A stretch of 64,000 nucleotides of DNA, taken from QHXN01 sp963785125. GTDB taxonomy: Bacteria; Acidobacteriota; Blastocatellia; Pyrinomonadales; Pyrinomonadaceae. The first letter of the stretch is position 1. Every line of letters starts with the position of its first letter. The DNA lies in NCBI GenBank assembly GCA_963785125.1, contig CAWATU010000006.1, forward strand, positions 186,001-250,000. Reading direction: 5' to 3'. A model generated the notes under the pieces. That model was not told the DNA's origin, did no database searches, and saw only the letters and a list, made by a program, of their open reading frames with translations. Position numbers and translations under genes: made by a program. Below are positions 17,375 through 26,165 of the stretch, in pieces.

Positions 17375-17762
17375 AATCTCCGGCAGTGGCGGCTGCCGTC
17401 TTCTCTAAAAGCTCGATGCGGTTGCCGAAGGGGTCGAAGAGGGAGAAGCGTTGGACGACGCCGGGGATGTCGGGCTCGTCCTTGATGCGGACGCCGTGCT
17501 GTTCGAGGTAGGCGCGCACGCTCTTAACTTCTTCGACCTCGAACGCCGGGTGGCGCTTCGACGGCGCGACCACGTCCTCGGCCCCGACGTGGAGCTGCAC
17601 GTCGGCGACCGAGTACCAGAGGCCGCCGTTCTGCTTGAGCACCTCGGGCTTCTCAATCTCTTCGAGCCCGAGCAGGCCGCCGTAGAACTCGCGCGCACGG
17701 TCTTCGTTCCCCTTTGGGATGGAGACCTGAACGTGGTCGAACCGCTTGAATTGTATCTTCAT
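17373..17762 (-). CDS. VOC-superfamily (glyoxalase/dioxygenase-like) protein
   Basis: 129 residues from ATG 17762. One VOC module pair is visible: FDHVQVSIPKGNEDRAREFYGGLLGL at the N-terminus, where H9 is a usual metal ligand, then LWYSVADVQLHVG and a C-terminal RFSLFDPFGNRIELLE with Glu as the last ligand. VOC proteins use a bound divalent metal for isomerase, dioxygenase or resistance reactions; substrate cannot be inferred. It is the first gene of the operon running into the two TIR genes and dnaX. The longer open frame to 17909 is Arg/Trp/Cys-rich nonsense and is rejected. Confidence 0.85.
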   Translation of the reverse strand: MKIQFKRFDHVQVSIPKGNEDRAREFYGGLLGLEEIEKPEVLKQNGGLWYSVADVQLHVGAEDVVAPSKRHPAFEVEEVKSVRAYLEQHGVRIKDEPDIPGVVQRFSLFDPFGNRIELLEKTAAATAGD

Positions 17763-18111
17763 GGCAAAACAGAAAGAGTTGCCGCGGGCGGCTTTCCTTT
17801 GGACGCGGCGTCGTCGGATTGTGCTCCAACGCGGCGCGGTTCGGCAAGCCCAACATCCGCGACAACTCTCTCTAGATGTGGCCAGGCTCCGGACCGACCC
17901 GCAACACACGCCGCCGCCACTACCGTTGCTCCGTTCCCGGCCTGGCGGGGTTCGTGGGGCAAACGTTGTGCGGAGCCCGAAGCCTGATAAGTTGTGAAAT
18001 AGCTGTTAGCCGTTAGCCATTAACTTTTAGCTGTCAGCTGACGAGTTAGACTTTAACCCGGCCGGCGCGGGTTGGCAAACGCGCGGGGCGCGGGGGCGCG
18101 GCTCCTTCCCT
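17763..18111. other. Intergenic region, 349 bp
   Basis: It separates the VOC start and the end of the next minus-strand gene and must hold the operon promoter. I see no convincing gene. The only clear structure is the heptamer tract at 18000-18048. Confidence 0.6.
18000..18048. repeat. Heptamer tract of the TAGCTGT family
   Basis: Seven consecutive 7-bp units: TAGCTGT, TAGCCGT, TAGCCAT, TAACTTT, TAGCTGT, CAGCTGA, CGAGTTA. It contains a short palindrome (AGCTGtcAGCT-like) but no long second arm, unlike the other heptamer elements. Confidence 0.8.
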
Positions 18112-18618
18112 TTATGTGCCGTTGAAGCCGGCGTTCATGCGGCGGAGGTTGGCGCCGGGATACTTGCCCGTCGCCTTCACCTTCTCAAGCACCGCGAGCC
18201 CTTCGGCGCGCGTGCGCCCCGCGTAGACGGCGATGAACTGCGAATCCTCGGCCACGCCCGTGTAGAAGAGGTCGGCCGGCTCAAAGCAGCGCGAGCCGAA
18301 GACCTTGTTGCGCGGGAAGAGTGCCTGCGCCGCTTCGCGCTCCGCCTCGGGAACGAAGATGTTGCAGTCGCCGCCCTTCGACTCGTCCCGCACGCTCTTG
18401 AGGATGACGGCGTAGAACTTCTCCGTCTCCCAGATGTTCGCGTTGGCCGGGATGCGGAACGGCAACTGGTACGGCTGGAACTCGATGCTCGTCGGGCAGC
18501 GCACGGTCGGGTCTCCGCAGACGGCCCCGAGCCGCGGGGCCCTGCGGCGTTGCGCCGCCGCGCCGCCGACCGCCAGCAGTCCGAGAAGGATGACGCAGAG
18601 AAGTCGTGTCTTACTCAT
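18112..18618 (-). CDS. Secreted protein of unknown function
   Basis: 168 residues from ATG 18618 (the frame is open to 18747, but MSKTRLLCVILLGLLAVGGAAAQ is a clear signal peptide). The mature part has four cysteines (AVCGDPTVRC, GGDCNIF, GSRCFEP) that could form two disulfides. The C-terminal third (FIAVYAGRTRAEGLAVLEKVKATGK) has a faint resemblance to SPOR-like peptidoglycan-binding modules, but I would not assign it. It probably stands alone, divergent from the subtilase gene. Confidence 0.7.
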   Translation of the reverse strand: MSKTRLLCVILLGLLAVGGAAAQRRRAPRLGAVCGDPTVRCPTSIEFQPYQLPFRIPANANIWETEKFYAVILKSVRDESKGGDCNIFVPEAEREAAQALFPRNKVFGSRCFEPADLFYTGVAEDSQFIAVYAGRTRAEGLAVLEKVKATGKYPGANLRRMNAGFNGT

Positions 18619-18938
18619 CAGAATGTGAAACTCCGTTCGGCTACAGATTTTGAAGGCGAGTCTTACGGCCCGAGACTGTACAACCCGCCTGCCCGCCACG
18701 GCAAACGAAGTCGGTTCTGACCGGTCACGCGCGGCGGAACCTTTCACTCTGACTGAAGCTCTCTGTCAGACTGATGCGCGCGCTGACCGAACCGGCACGC
18801 TGGCTGCCATGCATCCCTCAGTTTCCCCGAAAACTCCGAGCCCGCGGGCGGGCACGCGCTTTGCCAGAGTGAAGCCGCCTCTCTCACAAACCAAACGCGC
18901 CCCGCGGCGCGCATTCGCACAAGGGACGGGAGTTTTCT
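18619..18938. other. Divergent intergenic region, 320 bp
   Basis: It lies between the secreted-protein gene (-) and the subtilase gene (+) and should contain both promoters. No gene, hairpin or heptamer repeat was found. AGGGACGGGAG just before 18939 is the subtilase ribosome-binding site. Confidence 0.5.
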
Positions 18939-20867
18939 ATGCTCTTTCATCGCCTCGCGGCGACAAGGCGGCTCACTTCCCTCGCACTGCTCTGCTCACT
19001 CTGCCTGCTGCACGGGGGAGCGCGCAGCGCGCGGGCGCAGCTCCTCTCGGGGCTCACGCAGGTCACGACGCAGACCACGCAGACTCTTTCGCAGGTCGTC
19101 AAGGTTTCGCCCGACCTGCTCCAGCTCATCACGAACACGCCCGCCACGCGGCGCGTCCCCGTCGTCGTCCAGTCGAACGGTCTCTGGGGCTTCACGCTCG
19201 ACCTCTTACTGGCGATGCTCGGCGCGCGCACCACGCGCACCTATCAGAACTTCAACGCGCGCGCGTTGGACATCCCCGCCGGCAACGTCCCGCTGCTCGC
19301 CGCCAGCTCGCTCGTCTCATTCGTCTCCGCGGATCGCCCCGTTCAAATGCTCGGCCACCTCTCGGCCACGACCGGCGCCGACGCCGTGCGCGAAGAGTCG
19401 GGCACGGCGTTGACGCTCGACGGCACAAGCGTCGGCATCGCCGTCATCGACTCGGGCGTCTACGCCGGCCACAAGTCCTTCCTCGATAAGTCGAACCGCG
19501 TGCGCGTCGTCCGAAGCGTTGACTTCACGGGCGAGGGGCGGACGGACGACCCCTTCGGGCACGGCTCGCACGTGGCGGGCGTGGCGGCGGGCAACGGGCG
19601 CGTTTCCGGCGGCGCGTACACTGGTGTGGCGCCGAACGCGAACGTCGTTAACCTGCGCGTGCTCGACTCGCGCGGCACGGGCTCTGCCTCTTCACTGCTC
19701 GCTGCGCTCGACTGGGTTCTGTCGAACCGTACGAGCTACAACATCCGCGTCGTCAACCTAAGCTTGGGCGCCTCGGCCGTTGACTCGTACCGCGACGACC
19801 CGCTCTGCAAGGCCGCGCGCAGGCTCGTGGACGCCGGCATCGTCGTCGTCGCCGCCGCGGGCAACAACGGCAAGGACGCTGTGGGTAACAAGACTTACGG
19901 CCACGTACACTCGCCGGGCATCGAGCCTTCGGTTATCACGGTCGGCGCCGCGAATACGTTCGGCACCGACGCGCGCTCGGACGACTCGGTCGCCACCTAC
20001 AGCTCGCGCGGGCCGACACGCGGCTACAGGACGAACGCTTTCGGCGCGAAGCATTACGACAACCTCGTCAAGCCGGAGCTGGTCGCGCCGGGCAACAAGC
20101 TCGTCTCGGTCGAGTCACCCCGCAACCTGCTCGTCAGCGAACACCCCGAACTGGACGCAGGCGTGAGCCGGGCCGAGACGCAGCGCATGATGCGCATGTC
20201 GGGCACGTCGATGGCGACGCCCGCGGTGGCGGGCGCGGCGGCGCTCATCTTGCAGGCCAACCCGAAACTTACGCCGAACATGGTCAAGGCGCTTTTGATG
20301 TACACGGCGCAGCCGCTCGCGGGCTATAACTTCTTCGAGCAGGGTATGGGCGAACTGAACGTCGAGGGCGCGGTGCGCCTCGCGCGTCTCGTCCGCACGG
20401 ACATCTCCGCTTCGACGATGCTCGGCACGCCGCTCCTCGTCTCTGCCCCGCCCGAGCCGCGTACGACCGTCGCCTTCCACACGTTCACCTGGTCGCGCGG
20501 CGTGCTCTTCAACTACACATACGCCTTCGGCCCCAACCTCATCACGCGCTATCAGAAAGTCTACGGGCTCGGCCGCCTCTTCGGCGAGGGCGTCATCACG
20601 GGCGACGGCGTGATTACCGGCGACGCGCGGCTGCTCTCCGACGGCATCGTCTTCGGCGAACAGATCATGACGAGCGCGGGCGTCATCGCGGGTGACGGCG
20701 ACGCCTTCTGCGCGGCGGGCCTGCTCCTCTCCGACGGCGCGGGCGGCGTCGCCGCCGGCCAGGTCTTCGGCGACGGGGTCATCGCCGGCGACGGAGTCAT
20801 CACGGGTGACGGCGTCATCGCGGGCGACGAGACGGACTGCATGGAGGCGCCGGCCGATGAGCAGTAG
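18939..20867 (+). CDS. Secreted S8 (subtilisin-like) serine protease
   Basis: 642 residues with a signal peptide (cleavage about 33, RAQ). An inhibitor-like pro-region of ~130 residues comes before the S8 domain, whose catalytic triad is intact: D171 (AVIDSGV), H208 (GHGSHVAG) and S424 (GTSMATPAVAG). AAGNNG carries the oxyanion Asn. After the protease domain is a ~90-residue tail made of repeated G-D-G-V-I-(T/A)-G-D units, such as GDGVITGD and GDGVIAGD. It may bind calcium or the cell surface. It is only 12 bp upstream of the GGDEF-EAL gene. Confidence 0.92.
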   Translation: MLFHRLAATRRLTSLALLCSLCLLHGGARSARAQLLSGLTQVTTQTTQTLSQVVKVSPDLLQLITNTPATRRVPVVVQSNGLWGFTLDLLLAMLGARTTRTYQNFNARALDIPAGNVPLLAASSLVSFVSADRPVQMLGHLSATTGADAVREESGTALTLDGTSVGIAVIDSGVYAGHKSFLDKSNRVRVVRSVDFTGEGRTDDPFGHGSHVAGVAAGNGRVSGGAYTGVAPNANVVNLRVLDSRGTGSASSLLAALDWVLSNRTSYNIRVVNLSLGASAVDSYRDDPLCKAARRLVDAGIVVVAAAGNNGKDAVGNKTYGHVHSPGIEPSVITVGAANTFGTDARSDDSVATYSSRGPTRGYRTNAFGAKHYDNLVKPELVAPGNKLVSVESPRNLLVSEHPELDAGVSRAETQRMMRMSGTSMATPAVAGAAALILQANPKLTPNMVKALLMYTAQPLAGYNFFEQGMGELNVEGAVRLARLVRTDISASTMLGTPLLVSAPPEPRTTVAFHTFTWSRGVLFNYTYAFGPNLITRYQKVYGLGRLFGEGVITGDGVITGDARLLSDGIVFGEQIMTSAGVIAGDGDAFCAAGLLLSDGAGGVAAGQVFGDGVIAGDGVITGDGVIAGDETDCMEAPADEQ

Positions 20868-20879
20868 GTAGTAGTTCAG

Positions 20880-23045
20880 ATGGCACTCCCCCAACCAACA
20901 AGCGTGGACTTGTCGGAGGCGACAGTTCCGGCCGACGCGAGCCGCGCGTTCCGCGTGCTCGTCATCGCCGTCGGCGTGTGCGTGATGACCCCGGCGTTCG
21001 GGATGTTGCCGGCCGAGAGGCTCGACCTGCGCTTCCTGCTGCTGGCGCTCGCCACCGTCGCCGTCAGCTCGCGCGTCGCCGTCAGGATTCCGCAGACGGC
21101 GGGGCGCATCACCGTCGCCGACACCTTTATCCTGCTCTCGCTGCTGCTCTACGGCGGCGAGGCGGCCGCGCTCCTCGCCGCGACCGAGGGCTGCTGCTCG
21201 TCCCTGCGCATCAGCCGCAAGGCGCTCACCGTCCTCTTCAACGGCGCGGTGATGGGCTGCTCGACCTACGCGACCGCGTGGGCGCTGCGCCTCGCGTTCG
21301 GCCGACCCGAAGAGACGCTCGCATCGGGCAGCGCCGCGACGCTGGTCACGGCCGTCTGCCTGATGGGGCTCGTGCAGTACCTGACGAACTCGGGCGCGGT
21401 CGGCTTCGACAAGGCGCTCAAACTTCGCGAACGCTTCTGGCCGACGTGGCGCCGCTACTACCTCTGGACTTCGGTTACCTACTTCGCGGGCGCGGCGACC
21501 GCCGGGCTGCTCGCGCGACTCGTCGCGGGCTTCGGCTTCTACCCCATAGCCGCGGCCGTGCCCGTCACGGCCATCGTCTACTTCACCTATCAAACTTACC
21601 TGAAGAGCGTCGAGACGGCCGCCGCGCAGGCCGCGATGGCCGAGCGCCACGTGCAGGAGCTGAACCGCTACCTCGCCGAGCAGGAGCGCATCAGCCGCGA
21701 ACTCGAAGAGAGCCGCGAGCACTTCCGCGCCGCCGCGCTTCACGACGCGTTGACGGGGCTGCCGAACCGCACGCTCCTGACGAACCACCTCAAGCTCGCC
21801 GTCGAGCACTCGAAGCGCCGCGCCGACTACCGCTTCGCTGCGCTCTTCCTCGACCTCGACCGCTTCAAGGTCATCAACGACAGTCTGGGTCACATTGCCG
21901 GCGACCAACTCCTCGTCCAACTCGCGCGCCGCCTCGAAGAGTGCATCCGCGTGACGGACACCGTCGCGCGCCTCGGCGGCGACGAGTTCGCCATCCTCCT
22001 TAGCGACATCGAGGACTATGCGGACGCCGTGCGCGTGGCCGAACGCATTCACGCCGAACTCGCGCGCCCCTTCCACCTCGGCGGGCACGAGGTCTACACG
22101 TCCGCCTCCATCGGCATCACCCTGAGCGCGACCGGCTACAACGACCCCGAGGATATCCTGCGCGACGCCGACACCGTCATGTACCGCGCCAAGGCCAACG
22201 GCAAGGCGCGCCATGAGCTGTTCGACGAAGCGATGCACGCACGCGCCGTCGCGCTGCTGCGCACCGAGAACGACCTCCGTCGCGCCGCCGAGCGCGACGA
22301 GTTCCGTGTCGTCTACCAGCCGATTCTTTCTCTGTTAACCGGCGAGGTCGCGGGCTTCGAGGCGCTGGTGCGCTGGCACCACCCGGAGCGCGGCGTCGTC
22401 TCGCCCGCCGAGTTCATCCCCGTCGCCGAGGAGACCGGCCTCATCGTCGAGATCGGCCGGCGCGTGCTGCGCGAGTCATGCCGGCAGTTGAGTGAGTGGC
22501 GGGCGCTCGGCCTCGTCGGCCCCGCGCACTACGTCAGCGTCAACCTCTCGGCTAAGCAGTTCGCGCAGACGGGACTGGCGTCGTCGGTCGCGGAGGCGCT
22601 CTCGGACGCGACGCTCGACCCGCACTGCCTGCGTCTGGAGATTACGGAGAGCGTCGTCATGTCCAACGCCGAGACGGCCTGCGCGACGCTCGGGGGCCTG
22701 CGCGCGCAGGGCTTGGGCATCAGCATCGACGACTTCGGCACGGGCTACTCGTCGCTCTCATACCTGCACCGCTTCCCCGTCGATACTTTGAAGGTAGACC
22801 GTTCGTTCGTCGGGCGCATGGGCGAGGGCGACGAGGACGGCGAGATCGTCCGCACCATCATCACGCTCGCGCGTAACCTCGGCATGGCGGTCGTGGCGGA
22901 GGGCGTCGAGACCGAGCGCCAGGGCGACCTCCTGCGCGGCCTCGGCTGCGAGTACGCACAAGGCTACTTCTTCTCCCGCCCGCTCGACGCGGACACGGCC
23001 GCGCTCTGGCTCGCCGCGAAACAGTCCGAAGCGACTGTGAGCTAA
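20880..23045 (+). CDS. Membrane GGDEF-EAL protein (cyclic-di-GMP synthesis/hydrolysis)
   Basis: 721 residues. The first ~250 residues hold about seven or eight hydrophobic spans (a MASE-like sensor), then a short coiled coil (~255-285), a GGDEF domain with intact GGDEF at 366-370, and an EAL domain with EALVR from E494. The EAL catalytic set looks complete: NLSAKQF, EITES, DDFGTGYSSLSYL, K in VDTLKVDRSF and EGVE. Both activities are therefore possible, with opposite effects on c-di-GMP. The stop codon lies inside the large palindrome at 23043-23118. Confidence 0.93.
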   Translation: MALPQPTSVDLSEATVPADASRAFRVLVIAVGVCVMTPAFGMLPAERLDLRFLLLALATVAVSSRVAVRIPQTAGRITVADTFILLSLLLYGGEAAALLAATEGCCSSLRISRKALTVLFNGAVMGCSTYATAWALRLAFGRPEETLASGSAATLVTAVCLMGLVQYLTNSGAVGFDKALKLRERFWPTWRRYYLWTSVTYFAGAATAGLLARLVAGFGFYPIAAAVPVTAIVYFTYQTYLKSVETAAAQAAMAERHVQELNRYLAEQERISRELEESREHFRAAALHDALTGLPNRTLLTNHLKLAVEHSKRRADYRFAALFLDLDRFKVINDSLGHIAGDQLLVQLARRLEECIRVTDTVARLGGDEFAILLSDIEDYADAVRVAERIHAELARPFHLGGHEVYTSASIGITLSATGYNDPEDILRDADTVMYRAKANGKARHELFDEAMHARAVALLRTENDLRRAAERDEFRVVYQPILSLLTGEVAGFEALVRWHHPERGVVSPAEFIPVAEETGLIVEIGRRVLRESCRQLSEWRALGLVGPAHYVSVNLSAKQFAQTGLASSVAEALSDATLDPHCLRLEITESVVMSNAETACATLGGLRAQGLGISIDDFGTGYSSLSYLHRFPVDTLKVDRSFVGRMGEGDEDGEIVRTIITLARNLGMAVVAEGVETERQGDLLRGLGCEYAQGYFFSRPLDADTAALWLAAKQSEATVS

Positions 23046-23118
23046 CCACCGCAGACGCAAAGGGGACGGCTGGTTGAGTAATACTCAACCGGCCGTCCCT
23101 TTGCGTCTGCGGTGGTTA
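23043..23118. terminator. Long near-perfect palindrome between convergent GGDEF-EAL and tRNA-Ser genes
   Basis: The halves 23043-23080 and 23081-23118 pair almost completely (about 36 bp, one bulge, one mismatch) with practically no loop. It contains the stop codon of the upstream gene and ends 10 bp before the tRNA 3' end, so it could terminate both transcripts. No heptamer period is evident. Confidence 0.75.
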
Positions 23119-23127
23119 ATTGCTAAA

Positions 23128-23217
<90 letters not shown>

Positions 23218-23221
23218 GAAA

Positions 23222-23249
23222 TGATGAAGTAGGAACGCTGAACGATGAA
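23222..23249. repeat. Short degenerate heptamer tract upstream of tRNA-Ser
   Basis: Four 7-bp units in a row: TGATGAA, GTAGGAA, CGCTGAA, CGATGAA, of the GAATGAT family. It begins 4 bp from the tRNA 5' end, so it lies in the tRNA leader or promoter region. Confidence 0.6.
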
Positions 23250-23316
23250 CCAAAGCATAGCTTATCGCGGCAATTCCTGTCACGTCACTAGGCTATCTTT
23301 CTAGCAGCGTTCGACA

Positions 23317-24237
23317 CTACTGGCCCTTCTCAGATGCAAGCCGGCGGCGAAGTTGTTCGGCGGCGCGGCCAGCCAACTCCTTGCAGGCGTTCGGCGAGAC
23401 AAAGGGGTCGGGCCTGTCGCCGCGCTGCCGTCCCTCCAGACGCTGCCAGAGTCCCGAAGCGTCCGGGTGCGACGTGAGCAGGATGTCGCACGGCGCGGCC
23501 CTTAGGAAAGCGAAACTCTTCTCGAAGTCCTGAACTGCGTTGGGGTACTCGCGGCTGTCGGTGAAGCGAAAGCCTTCGCCCGAGACCGGCGTCATGCTGT
23601 CGGAGTAGACGAGGTTCAGGCAGCGTTTGCCCTCGCACGACTTCCACGTCCAACTCGTCCCGCCGGGAGTATGGCCGGGTGTGAAGTGTGCGGTGAGTTT
23701 GATGTCGCCGACGCGGAGGGTCTGGCCGTCGCGCAGGGTGTCGGCGCGCGGGACGAGCGCCACCGGCGCGATGCTGCCGAATTGCGGGTCGCCCTTGCCG
23801 ACCCCGCTTTTCGTCAACACCTCGGCGCTCCACGGGCTGGCGGCGACCTTCGCGCCGCTCAGGCGCTGCAACTCGGCTATTCCGCCGCCGTGGTCGAAGT
23901 GGACGTGCGAGTTGACGATGAGCTTCACGTCCTCGATGCGGAATCCGAGTGCGCGGATGTTGGCGACGACCTGCGGGGCCGACTCGGGCAGCGCGCCGTC
24001 AATCAAGACGTGCCCGGACTTAGAGGTAATCAGAATCGAGGTCAGCCCGTGCGGGCCGACGTAGTACGTGTTGCCGTAGACGCGGAACGGTTGCTGCGGC
24101 TGGTTCCACTCGGGGCAGTTGTCACAGGACGAAGCGGGCGTGCCGCTCTGTCCCGCTGCGAGCGTCGCGAGGGCAGCCAGAAAAGTGGCCAGCACAACGG
24201 CGCGGGTCGGGCTCGGAAGCAGATTTCTTTTGCGCAT
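23317..24237 (-). CDS. Subclass B3 metallo-beta-lactamase
   Basis: 306 residues from ATG 24237 with a signal peptide ending near AAGQ. All B3 zinc ligands are visible: H111, H113, D115 and H116 in SHVHFDH, H189 in TPGHTPGG, and H257 in LTSHPDASG. The D-H motif and the Ser in YSDSMTPV replacing the B1/B2 cysteine identify subclass B3, as in L1, GOB and CAU enzymes. A periplasmic, broad-range beta-lactam hydrolase is the best guess. Some B3-like proteins have other lactonase-type substrates, so activity is unproven. A start at 24264 is also open. It is divergent from the ABC operon. Confidence 0.88.
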   Translation of the reverse strand: MRKRNLLPSPTRAVVLATFLAALATLAAGQSGTPASSCDNCPEWNQPQQPFRVYGNTYYVGPHGLTSILITSKSGHVLIDGALPESAPQVVANIRALGFRIEDVKLIVNSHVHFDHGGGIAELQRLSGAKVAASPWSAEVLTKSGVGKGDPQFGSIAPVALVPRADTLRDGQTLRVGDIKLTAHFTPGHTPGGTSWTWKSCEGKRCLNLVYSDSMTPVSGEGFRFTDSREYPNAVQDFEKSFAFLRAAPCDILLTSHPDASGLWQRLEGRQRGDRPDPFVSPNACKELAGRAAEQLRRRLASEKGQ

Positions 24238-24399
24238 GAACTCGAATTTATGTGGGCGGCTCAAACTTGGTCTCTCCGGGCCGCATTATACACGCCGGAC
24301 GAAATCGCCATTTCGCAGTCCGCCATCGACGGTTCGCAGAAAACATTCGTCGAGCGATATGACCCGCGCCGTTTTCAAACTATCCTGACCTGCGCGGGG

Positions 24400-25344
24400 G
24401 TGAGAAGAGCATTGGCAGAAACTCCGAACCAGAGACCGGGCGCGTGCGTGGAGACGCTCGATTTAACTCACAAGTTTTCGGAGGCCGAGACCGCCTTGAA
24501 CCTCGTCAACCTACAGGTCGCCGAGGGCAGCATCTACGGATTTTTAGGCCCCAACGGCGCCGGCAAGACGACGACGCTGAAGCTGATTCTCGGGCTCCTC
24601 AAAAAACAGCACGGCGAAATCCGTCTCTTCAATCAGCCGTTCGACCACAACCGCGTCGAGACCCTGCGCCGCATCGGGTCAATGATCGAAAGCCCTTCGC
24701 TGTACGGGCACCTGACCGCGACCGAAAACCTGAAAATCCTACAGAGGGTTTACCGATGCCCGAAGGAACGGATTCAAGAGGTGCTGGCGTTAGTCGGGTT
24801 GGCGCGGACGGGCAAGAAGCGTGTGAGTCAATTTTCGCTCGGGATGACGCAGCGTCTCGGGATCGCGCTCGCGCTGCTGCACTCGCCGTCCCTTCTCATT
24901 CTGGACGAGCCGACAAACGGCCTCGACCCGAACGGGATGCTTGAGATTCGCGAGTTGCTGCAAAGTCTGAACCGGGAGCGCGGGGTCACGATTCTCATCT
25001 CCAGCCACCTGCTGGCCGAGGTCGAAAAACTCGTCACTCACGTCGGCATCATCAACCGCGGCAGACTCCTCTTCCAGGGAACGCTCGACGAATTGTTGAG
25101 CAGGCGCCGGCAGAACTCGTTCGTCGTCTTCGAGACGAACGACGCGGCGAAGGCCGGACGCATCATCAGCGGGCTGGGCTTTACGCCGCGGGTCGAACGG
25201 GGCCGGGTCGCGGTCGCCGCCCTCGAAAGGGAGCGAGTCGCGGCCGTCAATCAGGCGCTCGTGCATGGCGGGGTCGAGGTCTATCAGATCGGCCGGGTCG
25301 AGAGCGATCTCGAAAAAATCTTCTTCGACATGATCGGCGGGTGA
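24400..25344 (+). CDS. ABC transporter ATP-binding protein (BcrA/NatA type)
   Basis: Up to 314 residues from GTG 24400; TTG 24412 and GTG 24448 are alternatives, the last giving VETLDLTHKF as N-terminus. Walker A is GPNGAGKTTTLKL, the signature reads FSLGMTQRLG, and Walker B LLILDEPTNGLDP, followed by the switch His in ISSHLL. The Leu-Gly-Met form of the signature is typical of bacitracin/lantibiotic and Na+ (NatA) exporters. The C-terminal ~90 residues are the usual dimer-stabilising extension. It is 4 bp from the permease gene, and the operon continues into a LytS/LytTR pair. Confidence 0.88.
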   Translation: MRRALAETPNQRPGACVETLDLTHKFSEAETALNLVNLQVAEGSIYGFLGPNGAGKTTTLKLILGLLKKQHGEIRLFNQPFDHNRVETLRRIGSMIESPSLYGHLTATENLKILQRVYRCPKERIQEVLALVGLARTGKKRVSQFSLGMTQRLGIALALLHSPSLLILDEPTNGLDPNGMLEIRELLQSLNRERGVTILISSHLLAEVEKLVTHVGIINRGRLLFQGTLDELLSRRRQNSFVVFETNDAAKAGRIISGLGFTPRVERGRVAVAALERERVAAVNQALVHGGVEVYQIGRVESDLEKIFFDMIGG

Positions 25345-25348
25345 GGCC

Positions 25349-26128
25349 ATGACCTTCGTCAACAGTTTTCAGGCCGAGTGGCTCAAGCGTAAACGCAGCC
25401 TCGCCTCGTGGCTCGTCCTCATCGGCGCGTTCTTCACGCCGTCGATCATCCTGGCCTCAAGGATAAAGAATCGCGCGGCGCTGCACGCGCTCTACGTCTC
25501 GGAGGATTTTTGGAGGCGGCTGTGGAGCCAGTCGTGGGAGTCGATGGAGGTCTTCCTCCTCCCCATCGGAATCATTCTGGCGACGGGCCTCATCGCCCAG
25601 ATCGAGTATAAGAACAACACGTGGAAGCAGCTCCACACGACGCCGCAGGGGTTCACGACCATCTTCGCGGCGAAGCTGCTGGTCGTCCTGCTGATGCTCG
25701 TCGAAGTCTTCGTGCTCTTCAACGTCGGCGTCTACCTGTCGGCGGTGATTCCTTCGCTGCTCTTCGGCGGCGTCCCGTACCCGACCGCGCCGATTCCTGT
25801 TCAGGATTTCTGGGCCGGCAACGTCAACTTCTTCGTAGACTGTCTGCCCATCGTCGCCCTGCAATACCTGCTCAGTTTGCAGTTCAAAAATTTTCTAGTC
25901 CCCGTCGGCGCCGGCTTCGCCATCTGGTTTCTGGGCGTCGGCCTGCTCTCTTGGGAGTACAGCTATCTCTTCCCGTATAACCACGGCGCGATAAATTTTC
26001 TAACGGCCTCCGGACACTTCGCGGGCCGCAAGCTCCCCGCCAGCATCGAGCACCTCGCCCTCATCTATTCGGCCGCTTTCACAATCGCGGGCTGGGCGCT
26101 ATACGTTACCAAGAGGGAGAAGGGGTGA
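25349..26128 (+). CDS. ABC-2 type permease partner
   Basis: 259 residues with six hydrophobic segments (about 18-36, 62-84, 103-130, 150-172, 180-203, 232-252), the ABC-2 permease layout of lantibiotic-immunity (MutE/EpiE-like) and NatB-like subunits. The N-terminus FVNSFQAEWLKRKRSLASWL is the amphipathic start seen in that group. It should form the membrane pore with the ATPase 4 bp upstream. The substrate is unknown; peptide antibiotics or ions are the usual ones. Confidence 0.85.
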   Translation: MTFVNSFQAEWLKRKRSLASWLVLIGAFFTPSIILASRIKNRAALHALYVSEDFWRRLWSQSWESMEVFLLPIGIILATGLIAQIEYKNNTWKQLHTTPQGFTTIFAAKLLVVLLMLVEVFVLFNVGVYLSAVIPSLLFGGVPYPTAPIPVQDFWAGNVNFFVDCLPIVALQYLLSLQFKNFLVPVGAGFAIWFLGVGLLSWEYSYLFPYNHGAINFLTASGHFAGRKLPASIEHLALIYSAAFTIAGWALYVTKREKG

Positions 26129-26165
26129 GCCCGTCTCCTGTCGTATCTCGGGGAGAAGTTCACAG

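Noticed and set aside
17763..17909. N-terminal extension of the VOC protein
   Set aside because: 49 Arg/Cys/Trp-rich residues without family similarity; ATG 17762 gives the normal VOC start.
20115..22238. 707-residue open frame on the minus strand
   Set aside because: Antisense to the subtilase and GGDEF-EAL genes, which have complete catalytic motifs; composition is that of a shadow frame.
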